Of a DNA stretch of 64,000 nucleotides, positions 1 through 7,664 are shown in pieces. The position numbers and the translations under genes are program-made. The stretch covers positions 60,706-124,705 of the forward strand of contig NZ_AQXG01000010.1 of assembly GCF_000375425.1 (NCBI RefSeq). Reading direction: 5' to 3'. Under the pieces are notes generated by a model. That model was not told where the DNA came from and made no database searches. It was given only the letters and a program-made list of their open reading frames with translations. The number at the start of each line of letters is the position of its first letter. Positions within the stretch are counted from its first letter, which is position 1. Source of the stretch: Gracilimonas tropica DSM 19535 (GTDB taxonomy: Bacteria; Bacteroidota; Rhodothermia; Balneolales; Balneolaceae).

Positions 1-1103
1 ACGGTTACTCCTCGTGCAATCCCAATAATGAAACAAACACCCAGCAGGTCTTTGGCCCCATCCACGAATTCCCGAATGAAATCCCGTTCGTTGATCCGCA
101 ACAGAAAACCCATCAAAATGGAGGAGATGAGAAATAAGGTCGTCATTTCAGCCAGCCACCAGCCCAGAATGGCCACACCATAGATCATCACCCCAAAAGT
201 GCCGCCAAATAAGGTGAGCAGCAGGATTGTTTTCAAAGGCAAAGTTGAGATAGACCGATCAATCTTGACAACTGAAAATGGATTATCGTTTTCGGAATCT
301 CCTTTCAACAGGGAAAATGAAGCATTGGATTTTACTTTTTTTGCGTATCGGTTTATGTAGATCAGGGAGGCTGTAATTCCTATAAATAACATCCCAAGGC
401 GGCTGCTCAATCCTACCGTCCAGTCGATGCCGGCAATATCGGAAGCGATGATGGTTGAAAAAGGATTCGTAGTGCTGGCCATCACACCCAAGTGGGAGCC
501 GATCACAATGACGGCCAAGGGAACCAACCGATCGTATCCCGCCGCCAGAAAAACGGGCACTAAAAGCGGATAAAAAGCGAGGGTCTCCTCAGCCATCCCA
601 TAGGTTGAGCCACCGATTGCCATCAAAACCGCCACTATAATAATGAGAATGACTTCTCTTTCTTCCAGCTTTCCGGCGAGGAAGGCAATGCCCTCATCCA
701 GCGCTCCGGAATGATTAAAAACCCCGATGAATCCACCGATCATGAGCACCAGCAGTATGATGTCAATCACATCGTACATTCCCAAAATGGGGGCCATGAA
801 CACATCGATAATTCCCTGCGGATCAGACTCGATGGTTTCGTATGTGCCCGGTACAGATACCGATCGTGTGATTGCGCCACTTTTAAATTTCTCCAGCTCT
901 ATGTTGATGTTTAGATCCTGAAGCGTCTGTTCGGTGGCCTCCAGTTTTTGGATTCCATCCGGTGAATTCAGCTCAAATATTTCTTCACCCGCATTATAGT
1001 TTATGGTATGATACGTTCCGGCTGGCAGTAGCCAGGTCGCAACGGCAGCCAGTGCAATCACGAGCATCAATACGGTGTAAGGAGAAGGGAATTTTAATTT
1101 CAT
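1..1103 (-). CDS. YfcC-family / C4-dicarboxylate-carrier-like membrane transporter, 3' end outside window
   Basis: Reading the minus strand from the ATG at 1103 gives 367 codons without a stop, running off the left edge, so the gene is partial at its C-terminus. The product starts with an N-terminal membrane segment (residues about 8-27), a periplasmic-looking stretch of about 80 residues, then a series of hydrophobic helices. The stretch GGSTYGMAEETLAFYPLLVP is typical of the YfcC/C4-dicarboxylate anaerobic carrier family, thought to move amino or organic acids across the inner membrane. The substrate cannot be told. It diverges from carA; a shared promoter region lies in 1104-1300. Confidence 0.75.
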   Translation of the reverse strand, partial: MKLKFPSPYTVLMLVIALAAVATWLLPAGTYHTINYNAGEEIFELNSPDGIQKLEATEQTLQDLNINIELEKFKSGAITRSVSVPGTYETIESDPQGIIDVFMAPILGMYDVIDIILLVLMIGGFIGVFNHSGALDEGIAFLAGKLEEREVILIIIVAVLMAIGGSTYGMAEETLAFYPLLVPVFLAAGYDRLVPLAVIVIGSHLGVMASTTNPFSTIIASDIAGIDWTVGLSSRLGMLFIGITASLIYINRYAKKVKSNASFSLLKGDSENDNPFSVVKIDRSISTLPLKTILLLTLFGGTFGVMIYGVAILGWWLAEMTTLFLISSILMGFLLRINERDFIREFVDGAKDLLGVCFIIGIARGVT

Positions 1104-1214
1104 CAAAAGATTTTTTTCTGTGAATGGGAACCAAAAGTCTGTATTTATTTTCTAAAATTCAGATTTAAAACAGAGTATTTCATTTCCCGGGCCTCAAAAA
1201 ACCTCTAATCTTAA

Positions 1215-1245
1215 TTGAAACAAAAATTCCCTCTCCTTATCTTAG
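1215..1245 (+). promoter_or_regulatory. Candidate Bacteroidota-type promoter for the carA leader
   Basis: TTG at 1215-1217 is followed after 20 bases by TATCTTAG at 1238-1245, close to the phylum consensus TTTG-N19-21-TAnnTTTG; the two tRNA genes in this window carry TATCTTTG in the same role. The predicted start would be near 1252, giving a carA leader of about 400 bases. The match is one base off in the -7 box, so this is a moderate-to-weak call. Confidence 0.35.
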
Positions 1246-1301
1246 TGAAACTTCAAATGAAGCACTCACTCTAATTAACGATTTAGCAATCCATAGTTTA
1301 A

Positions 1302-1403
1302 ATGTATCACAACGGCGAAGCCTCAAAAAAAGGAGGTCGCAGTCGTGATGGTATTTTTTTTACCTATTCATATTATTTCCCAAATCCGACGCGGTTTCCG
1401 TAG
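1302..1403 (+). CDS. Putative 33-residue leader peptide upstream of carA
   Basis: A short open frame starts at ATG 1302 and stops with TAG at 1401-1403, inside the loop of the terminator hairpin 1382-1411. Near its end it encodes IFFTYSYYF and then ends TRFP. Eight T in a row (1354-1361) and a generally U-rich stretch precede the hairpin. Ribosome-coupled attenuators have this arrangement: pyrL upstream of pyrBI with a U-rich pause tract, or pheL with Phe codons. There is no clear ribosome site, which is common in this phylum. It could be chance; the position relative to the terminator is the main support. Confidence 0.35.
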   Translation: MYHNGEASKKGGRSRDGIFFTYSYYFPNPTRFP

Positions 1404-1416
1404 TCGGATTTTTTTT
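1382..1416 (+). terminator. Intrinsic terminator in the carA leader (possible attenuator)
   Basis: AAATCCGAC (1382-1390) pairs with GTCGGATTT (1403-1411), with a small CGG/CCG inner stem in the loop, and the T run extends through 1409-1416. It points toward carA and lies about 235 bases before the carA start, where no upstream plus-strand gene needs ending. It therefore suits premature termination of the carA transcript or of a small RNA. Confidence 0.6.
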
Positions 1417-1432
1417 GACCTAAAATTTCCAT

Positions 1433-1597
1433 TCGCTCCAACGCAAAGCGTATGGAGCGAGGCAAAACTTTCATTTGCACCAATACTTAGTGTTTGGAGT
1501 GCGAGAAATTTATTACCAACTGGTTACGATGCTCCGCGTCGTAACCAATTTAGTCCTCATTCTGTCCGATTGATATCGGCTGCAAGCATTTTGCTTG
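1433..1597 (+). repeat. Tandem array of short hairpins between leader terminator and carA
   Basis: Five inverted repeats follow each other. At 1433-1460 the stem starts TCGCTCCA with loop AAA. At 1477-1502 is a diverged version of the same hairpin. At 1521-1547 the stem starts TGGTTACGATGC with loop TCC, like the triloop palindromes elsewhere in this window. Two small ones lie at 1566-1579 and 1583-1597. An open frame through this array is judged not to be a gene. The array looks like REP-type repeats inserted in the carA leader; a role in RNA processing is possible but not shown. Confidence 0.6.
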
Positions 1598-1650
1598 TGA
1601 CAATCCTTCACTCAACTTCAATTTCACCAAACCAGAACTACATCTAACCC

Positions 1651-2748
1651 ATGTCTCTAAAAGAACGAAAAAAAGCCAAACTTGCACTCAGCGACGGAAC
1701 CGTGGTTCACGGAGAAGCTATCGGTCACGATGGTATTACCGGTGGCGAGCTGTGTTTTAATACCAGCATGACCGGCTACCAGGAGATCTTCACCGATCCC
1801 AGTTACTACGGTCAGCTCATGATGATGACCTATCCACATATCGGAAACTATGGTACCATGCCCCGGGATGATGAAGCCCGCAAAGTGATGGTGGCGGGAG
1901 TTATCTGTAGGGCCTTTTCTCATGAATATAGCAACGGAATGGCCGACCGGAGTCTACAGGAATATCTTGAGGATAATGAGATCACCGGAATTTCAGGCGT
2001 TGATACCCGGATGCTGGTTCGTCATATCCGCGAAAAAGGCGTGATGAATGCCGTGATCTCCAGTACGGAAATGGACGAAGACAAACTCGTTCAAATGGCC
2101 AAAGACTGGGATGATATGGAAGGACTGGAGCTGGCAACGAAAGTCACCCGATCTGAAGCTCAGACCGTCAATGGAAAAGACGATTTCCGCGTAGCAGCTT
2201 TTGATTACGGGATCAAACAGAATATTATCAACAATTTGAATAAGCGTGGTTGTACGCTGCGGATCTTTCCGGCAAAGACTTCAGTCGAAGAGATCAAAGA
2301 ATGGGAAGCCGATGGCTACTTTTTCAGTAACGGACCCGGGGATCCTCAGGCCACCGCCGAGTATGCTCTTGAAGCTGTGAATTACGCAAAAAGCACCGGC
2401 AAACCTGTTTTTGGAATTTGTCTCGGACATCAATTGATGGCCCTTAGCGAGGGACTCAAAACCACCAAGATGTTTGTGGGTCACCGAGGAGCCAATCAAC
2501 CCGTGAAAAACCTGTCAACCGGTTTGGTAGAAATTTCAACCCAGAACCACGGTTTTGCCGTCGATGAAGATTCGCTGGATGAGAACATTGCGGAAGTCAC
2601 CCACATCAACCTAAACGACAATACCATTGAAGGGCTGAAGTTCAAAAACTTCCCGGGATTTTCGGTGCAGTATCACCCCGAAGCCTCACCCGGACCACAT
2701 GACTCAGCGTACCTGTTCGATCAGTTTATAGATATGATGCGGAAGTGA
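1651..2748 (+). CDS. carA: Carbamoyl-phosphate synthase small (glutaminase) subunit
   Basis: The 365-residue protein hydrolyses glutamine and passes ammonia to CarB for carbamoyl phosphate synthesis (pyrimidines and arginine). The N-terminal CarA domain carries GGELCFNTSMTGYQEI. The C-terminal class I amidotransferase domain has the nucleophile Cys257 in GICLGHQ and the His/Glu of the triad in QYHPEASPGPHDS. Length fits the family. carB follows after 230 bases filled with repeats, so the two are probably still co-transcribed. The long leader upstream holds a terminator and may regulate both genes. Confidence 0.96.
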   Translation: MSLKERKKAKLALSDGTVVHGEAIGHDGITGGELCFNTSMTGYQEIFTDPSYYGQLMMMTYPHIGNYGTMPRDDEARKVMVAGVICRAFSHEYSNGMADRSLQEYLEDNEITGISGVDTRMLVRHIREKGVMNAVISSTEMDEDKLVQMAKDWDDMEGLELATKVTRSEAQTVNGKDDFRVAAFDYGIKQNIINNLNKRGCTLRIFPAKTSVEEIKEWEADGYFFSNGPGDPQATAEYALEAVNYAKSTGKPVFGICLGHQLMALSEGLKTTKMFVGHRGANQPVKNLSTGLVEISTQNHGFAVDEDSLDENIAEVTHINLNDNTIEGLKFKNFPGFSVQYHPEASPGPHDSAYLFDQFIDMMRK

Positions 2749-2794
2749 ACATTGAAGAATGAACAGCTAAAACTGAAATAAAGAAGAAGAAAAA

Positions 2795-2845
2795 TCCTCC
2801 CTGGAGGGAGGTGTCGGACTGAGCGAATGCGAAGTCGGGCGAAGG
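2795..2845. repeat. 51-bp dispersed repeat, copy 1 (second copy at 23417)
   Basis: The segment starts with a hairpin CCTCCCTGGAGGGAGG and continues with GGACTGAGCG and GCGAAGTC. It matches 23417-23467 over 51 bases with about six differences by eye. It sits between carA and carB. No transposase is adjacent to either copy, so it is a non-autonomous dispersed repeat. Confidence 0.8.
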
Positions 2846-2883
2846 GTGTAAGTAGCCAGTGGCTTTGCACTTTTCCCATACAG

Positions 2884-2928
2884 GAGGCAGAGCCTCTATC
2901 AAGCGTTACGCAGCAGAGCTACGTAACG
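2884..2928. repeat. Two triloop palindromes (AGA class) in the carA-carB gap
   Basis: GAGGC-AGA-GCCTC lies at 2884-2896 and a longer palindrome with stem CGTTACGCAGC, loop AGA, at 2904-2928. The same pair of motifs, in either orientation (AGA or TCT/TCC loop), recurs at 21397-21532, 26548-26590 and 34644-34688. This marks a REP-like family spread between genes. Confidence 0.75.
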
Positions 2929-2978
2929 AGAACCAACATTGAACTCACTTTACCACAAAACTAACCACTCAAAAAAAC

Positions 2979-5807
2979 ATGCCCAGACGCGACGACATCC
3001 ACAAAATTTTGATCATTGGTTCAGGACCTATTGTAATTGGTCAGGCTTGCGAATTTGACTACTCGGGTTCTCAAGCCTGCCGCTCTCTTCAAGAAGAGGG
3101 ATACGAAATTGTGCTTATCAACTCAAATCCGGCCACCATTATGACGGATCCGATCATGGCTGATGCCGTGTATATGCTGCCGATGACCACTGATTCCATC
3201 CGGGAAATTGTAGCCAAGGAAAAACCCGATGCGGTACTCCCTACCATGGGCGGTCAAACCGGCTTGAACCTCTGCCGGGACCTGGAAAAAGAGAATTTCT
3301 GGAAAGATAATAATGTGAAGATCATCGGGGTAGATATTGATGCGGTCGAGCTTACTGAAGATCGCCAATTATTCCGCGATAAGATGGAAGAGATCGGTAT
3401 CGAACAGTGTAAAAGTAGAACAGCTCAATCTCTCCTTGATGCCAAAGAGATCAAAGAAGAATTGGGAGGCCTGCCGATCGTGATCCGCCCTTCGTTTACC
3501 ATGGGTGGAGCCGGTGGCGGAATCGTGTGGAATGAAGATGAGTTTGAGCGAAAGGTGCTGCGCGGACTGGAAATGAGTCCGGTGCACCAGGTGCTGATCG
3601 AGGAATCTATTTTTGGGTGGAAGGAATATGAGTTGGAGCTTTTACGGGATGCCAACGATAATGTGATCATCATCTGCTCCATCGAAAACATGGATCCAAT
3701 GGGCGTTCACACCGGAGATTCTGTTACGGTGGCTCCAACCCAAACCCTTACCGACAAGCAGCTGCAACACATGCGCGATTCGGCCATCAAGATGATGCGC
3801 AGTATCGGAACCTTCGCCGGCGGGTGTAACGTGCAGTTTGCGATGGAGCCGGGAAGTGACCGGTTGGTTGCGATCGAGATCAATCCAAGGGTAAGTCGTT
3901 CTTCGGCACTCGCTTCGAAAGCAACGGGGTATCCGATCGCGAAAGTAGCCACTAAGCTGGCCGTTGGTTATACACTGGACGAGCTCAAAAATCAGATCAC
4001 GGGCACCACTTCAGCTTGTTTTGAGCCAAGTATTGATTATGTGGTGTGCAAGATCCCACGATTCAACTTCGATAAATTCCCCGGTGTGGATGAAGAGCTG
4101 ACCACACAAATGAAAGCTGTGGGTGAAGTGATGTCGATCGGGCGAAATTTTCCGGAAGCACTAAACAAAGCCTGGCAATCACTGGAAGTTGGTCGCGATG
4201 GATTGGGCGCAGACGGCTACGAAGAATTTGATCGAAAAACCGTTCGCGAGCGTCTCCTGAAACCCTACTGGGATCGCTCCATGCAAATCCGAAATGCTTT
4301 CAAGTTGGGTGCTTCGGTAGAAGAAATTGCGGATATTACCAAAGTAGATCCGTGGTTCCTGCAGCAGATTCGGTATATGGTTACTCTGGAGAATCGCACC
4401 GAAGGGCAGGCGCTTAAAGATATTACGAAAGACGATTTCTTTGAGCTGAAACAAGCCGGATTCTCTGATTCACAAATCGCGTATCTGCTTAGCAAAAGCG
4501 GTGAAAAAGTGGACGACAAGAAAGTCCGTGATCGCCGAAAAGAATTAGGACTCACCCCATCCTTCAAAATGGTAGATACTTGTGCGGCTGAATTCCCAGC
4601 TCAAACCCCATACTACTATTCTGCTTACGAAGGGGAGAATGAAAGCGAAGTCACCGACAAGAAAAAAGTGTTGATCCTGGGTAGCGGCCCGAACCGAATT
4701 GGACAGGGTATCGAGTTTGATTACTCTTGCACGCATGCGGTTCTGGCTGCCAAAGAAATGGGCTACGAAGCCATTATGGTGAATTGTAATCCCGAGACCG
4801 TTTCCACCGACTTCGATTTTGCGGACAAGCTCTACTTTGAGCCGGTGTATTGGGAGCGCGTGCTGGATATCATCGACCACGAAAAACCCGAAGGAGTCAT
4901 CCTGCAGGTGGGTGGACAAACGGCGCTCAAGCTCGGAAAACGGTTTGTGGAAGAAGGCATCAAGATCTTTGGGACCGATTTTGCCATGATCGACTTTGCC
5001 GAAGACCGCGGCGAGTTCTCCAAATTCCTGCAAAAACTTGACATCCCGTTTCCTGAATATGGAACGGCCTTTGAAGTGGAAGATGCTGTAAAAATCGCCA
5101 ACAAAATTGGCTATCCCGTGCTGATTCGCCCAAGTTACGTGCTTGGAGGACAGGGCATGCGGATCGCCGTGAAAGAGGAAGAACTGCGAAAATATGTAGC
5201 CAACATCCTGAAAACCCATCCCGAAAATGCCTTCCTGATCGATAAATACCTGGAGCAGGCGATCGAGGTAGATGTGGATTCGGTGTATGATGGCGGTCAG
5301 CTTCATATTGCCGGAATCATGCAGCACATCGAGCCCGCCGGAGTTCATTCCGGAGATTCCACGGCGGTCATTCCACCCTATTCGCTTAGTGATGAAGTCA
5401 TCAAGACCATTGAGGAATATCAGGAGAAGATCGCGGAGAATATGGAGATCCTTGGATTCCTGAATGTGCAGTACGCGGTGAAGGATGAGAAGGTGTACGT
5501 GCTGGAAGCCAATCCTCGTACCACGCGAACCATTCCATTTCTGGCCAAAGCCACCCAGCGTCCGGAAGCAGCCATTGGTGTGAAGGTGATGCTCGGCGCC
5601 AAGCTCAAGGAATTCGACCTGGAATCGAAGCTGGAAAATTGGGCCATCAAAGAGCCGGTGTTCCCATTCGATAAATTCCCGGAAGTGAAGAAGGAGCTCG
5701 GTCCGGAAATGAAATCAACAGGGGAAAGCATTTACTTTGCCAAGGATTTCAACGATGAGCACTTCAAGAAACCTTACGAGTTCAAGAGCTTGTATTTATC
5801 CAAATAA
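2979..5807 (+). CDS. carB: Carbamoyl-phosphate synthase large subunit lacking the allosteric domain
   Basis: The protein uses ammonia from CarA, bicarbonate and two ATP to make carbamoyl phosphate. Two homologous ATP-grasp halves are visible, beginning [20 protein letters not shown] and [21 protein letters not shown], with [10 protein letters not shown] and SYVLGGQGM loops. At 942 residues it stops just after the second synthetase half ([12 protein letters not shown]). The E. coli enzyme is about 1073 residues and ends in an MGS-like domain that binds UMP, IMP and ornithine. No coding continuation follows the stop at 5805-5807, so this is not a recent frameshift. Shorter CarB proteins are recalled from some Bacteroidota. 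Confidence 0.95.
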   Translation: MPRRDDIHKILIIGSGPIVIGQACEFDYSGSQACRSLQEEGYEIVLINSNPATIMTDPIMADAVYMLPMTTDSIREIVAKEKPDAVLPTMGGQTGLNLCRDLEKENFWKDNNVKIIGVDIDAVELTEDRQLFRDKMEEIGIEQCKSRTAQSLLDAKEIKEELGGLPIVIRPSFTMGGAGGGIVWNEDEFERKVLRGLEMSPVHQVLIEESIFGWKEYELELLRDANDNVIIICSIENMDPMGVHTGDSVTVAPTQTLTDKQLQHMRDSAIKMMRSIGTFAGGCNVQFAMEPGSDRLVAIEINPRVSRSSALASKATGYPIAKVATKLAVGYTLDELKNQITGTTSACFEPSIDYVVCKIPRFNFDKFPGVDEELTTQMKAVGEVMSIGRNFPEALNKAWQSLEVGRDGLGADGYEEFDRKTVRERLLKPYWDRSMQIRNAFKLGASVEEIADITKVDPWFLQQIRYMVTLENRTEGQALKDITKDDFFELKQAGFSDSQIAYLLSKSGEKVDDKKVRDRRKELGLTPSFKMVDTCAAEFPAQTPYYYSAYEGENESEVTDKKKVLILGSGPNRIGQGIEFDYSCTHAVLAAKEMGYEAIMVNCNPETVSTDFDFADKLYFEPVYWERVLDIIDHEKPEGVILQVGGQTALKLGKRFVEEGIKIFGTDFAMIDFAEDRGEFSKFLQKLDIPFPEYGTAFEVEDAVKIANKIGYPVLIRPSYVLGGQGMRIAVKEEELRKYVANILKTHPENAFLIDKYLEQAIEVDVDSVYDGGQLHIAGIMQHIEPAGVHSGDSTAVIPPYSLSDEVIKTIEEYQEKIAENMEILGFLNVQYAVKDEKVYVLEANPRTTRTIPFLAKATQRPEAAIGVKVMLGAKLKEFDLESKLENWAIKEPVFPFDKFPEVKKELGPEMKSTGESIYFAKDFNDEHFKKPYEFKSLYLSK

Positions 5808-5887
5808 TATAAACCTTGAATCAGCAGCTTCCCTCGTATCCTAAGTATTTTTAGGGACTTTAAACAACAGTAGCTCAGCATCATTAA

Positions 5888-5917
5888 AGGCTCCTTTTTG
5901 AAGGAGCCTTTTTTTGT
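5888..5917 (+). terminator. Intrinsic terminator after carB
   Basis: AAAGGCTCC and GGAGCCTTT form a stem with a short T-rich loop, followed by seven T. It closes the car operon, 80 bases after the carB stop. Confidence 0.88.
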
Positions 5918-6039
5918 AAATCGCATATAGGGAAATCACTACATGCGGTTGGGGATATACAGTTCAACTTAAAAATGAGCTTTGCATAAACTGTTTTTCA
6001 CAATAACAATCATTGTGACAATAAATTTAGGAGAGAACA

Positions 6040-6525
6040 ATGAAAACAATATCAAAGATAACCTCTGTGTTTCTGATGATCTTATTTTTGAGTGTGAATG
6101 CATTTGGGCAACAAAAGGGCCAACAACAGCAGCAACAAATGCAGCAGCAGATGCAACAAGCTCAACAAATGATGCAAAAGATGAATCAGCTTCAGGAACG
6201 AGCTCAGAAAATGAATCAGGAGATGAACAAAAAGATGGAGCAGACTCAAAATGAGCAGTTGCGAAATCAATACCAAAACATGTACCGGTTTGGAGAGCAG
6301 CTTGCCCTGACGATTGGAACCATGAAAAATGCCGCTGAGCGTTGCAACCTTATGCTTCAGGATCAGGAAATGTTGCAAGACCGTGAAATGAGACAAGAAA
6401 TGGAGCGCTTACGCCTTCACCTGAATGATATGACCGGCAAGGCCGAAGAAGCACTTACCGCTATGGATCAAATCCGGCTGAGACTACAGGAACAGGAGCA
6501 AACCGCTCGATCAGAGTCTGAGTAG
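6040..6525 (+). CDS. Secreted Gln/Met-rich coiled-coil protein, function unknown
   Basis: 161 residues with a Sec signal peptide (MKTISKITSVFLMILFLSVNAFG, residues 1-23, given in two parts: charged start then hydrophobic core). It continues with a stretch to about residue 75 dominated by Q, M, K and N, then a helical region rich in E, R and M with heptad character. A good AGGAG site lies six bases before the ATG. It is followed 48 bases later by an outer-membrane-type protein and probably shares its transcript. No family is recognised. Met-rich secreted proteins sometimes bind copper or scavenge oxidants, but that is only a guess. Confidence 0.75.
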   Translation: MKTISKITSVFLMILFLSVNAFGQQKGQQQQQQMQQQMQQAQQMMQKMNQLQERAQKMNQEMNKKMEQTQNEQLRNQYQNMYRFGEQLALTIGTMKNAAERCNLMLQDQEMLQDREMRQEMERLRLHLNDMTGKAEEALTAMDQIRLRLQEQEQTARSESE

Positions 6526-6573
6526 TTATTTTAACGAAAGTATAAATACAATTAATCTTATCGGGAGTTGGCG

Positions 6574-7488
6574 ATGAGTGCCATCAGATCGAATGTAGGG
6601 TTATATGTGGTGGTGATGCTGAGCTTGTGGGTTATCGGTTCTTCCGGTGTGCAGGCTCAGCAGGTTTCTTATTCGGGAAGTATGCAATACACCTCCGGCA
6701 CGTATTTTTTTGATAAAACGACGGAAACCTTTTCATTCTCGAATGGCCTTGGAATCAACGGCGAACGGATGAGTATTTCATTCTCGGTACCATATATCGT
6801 GCAAAATTCTCCCTGGATCTCATATGGCGCAGCGGGCTTTCTCCCCACCGGAGGTCCTCAACATAAATTTCTTCAGGATTCAACAGGTCGCCGGCCGGGA
6901 AAAGGCGATGGCGATGGCGGAGGAAATACCTCGGATTTTACAGCAAGAAAGATTGCCTCTGATGACCCGCCTATCATAATACCGGATACGGCTTCTTATA
7001 CAGAATCCAGTTTTGGAGACCCAACGCTGTTTGCAAATGTGAAGTTGTTCACCTCGCCTCATGGAGATACCAATATTCAGCTGAATACCAGCCTGAAAGT
7101 GCCTGTCGCCGATCCGAATACCGGGTTCGGAACCGGAGAATGGGATATAGGCCTGGGAGCATCGGTTTCACACCGACTGGAAGATTTTTTCTTTTTCGCA
7201 GACCTGACAAAGTGGTGGTTTGGAGACCTTCCGGATCTGGAGCTGAAAGATCCTATCTCATATACCTTTGGGGTGAGCCATTGGATCGGTGGAGGAAAAT
7301 GGTTCATTAACAGTACGCTTACCGGATACACCGAAATTATTAATGATTACGATCCTCCTTTGGATTTTGGCGCAGGCTTAGGCTTTATCGCCTCTGAAAG
7401 AGCCACACTTAACTCCACCATCTCAATGGGGATGAGCGAATCTTCAGCAGATGTATCGGTAGGGGTGGGCTGGAGCATTAAACTATAG
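6574..7488 (+). CDS. Putative outer-membrane beta-barrel protein
   Basis: The ATG at 6574 is preferred over an in-frame TTG at 6568, because GGGAG at 6563-6567 then has proper spacing. The product (304 residues) begins with a signal peptide ending near QAQQ. It has alternating aromatic/hydrophobic strands typical of a small barrel, including LNTSLKVPVADPNTGFGTGEWDIG, split here as LNTSLKVPVADPN and TGFGTGEWDIG. This region recalls the MetA-pathway/transporter-like outer membrane family. A Gly/Asp-rich loop lies near residues 105-120. Role unknown. Confidence 0.7.
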   Translation: MSAIRSNVGLYVVVMLSLWVIGSSGVQAQQVSYSGSMQYTSGTYFFDKTTETFSFSNGLGINGERMSISFSVPYIVQNSPWISYGAAGFLPTGGPQHKFLQDSTGRRPGKGDGDGGGNTSDFTARKIASDDPPIIIPDTASYTESSFGDPTLFANVKLFTSPHGDTNIQLNTSLKVPVADPNTGFGTGEWDIGLGASVSHRLEDFFFFADLTKWWFGDLPDLELKDPISYTFGVSHWIGGGKWFINSTLTGYTEIINDYDPPLDFGAGLGFIASERATLNSTISMGMSESSADVSVGVGWSIKL

Positions 7489-7664
7489 CCGCAAGTGCAT
7501 TCTATTGCACGGATCGAAGATCAATAAAATTCTTACAGGTTTTCATTTAACAGAGCGCTGTAAAAGCCTTATCTTTTATAAAGAATAAAAATATTAACGG
7601 CACAGGAGATCTGAACCGATTCATTCAATAACATCCTGAGAGGTCTCCAAATATTCATTAGTCT

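Noticed and set aside
1345-1647. 100-codon plus-strand open frame before carA
   Set aside because: It runs through the terminator and the hairpin array; its composition reflects the repeats and it has no recognisable protein features.
4545-5348. 267-codon minus-strand open frame inside carB
   Set aside because: It lies fully antisense to conserved ATP-grasp coding sequence; the carB frame explains the region.
5982-6254. Acidic Ser/Asp-rich frame overlapping the Gln/Met-rich protein
   Set aside because: It is the other reading of CAG/AAG-rich codons; the frame at 6040 has a signal peptide and a ribosome site.
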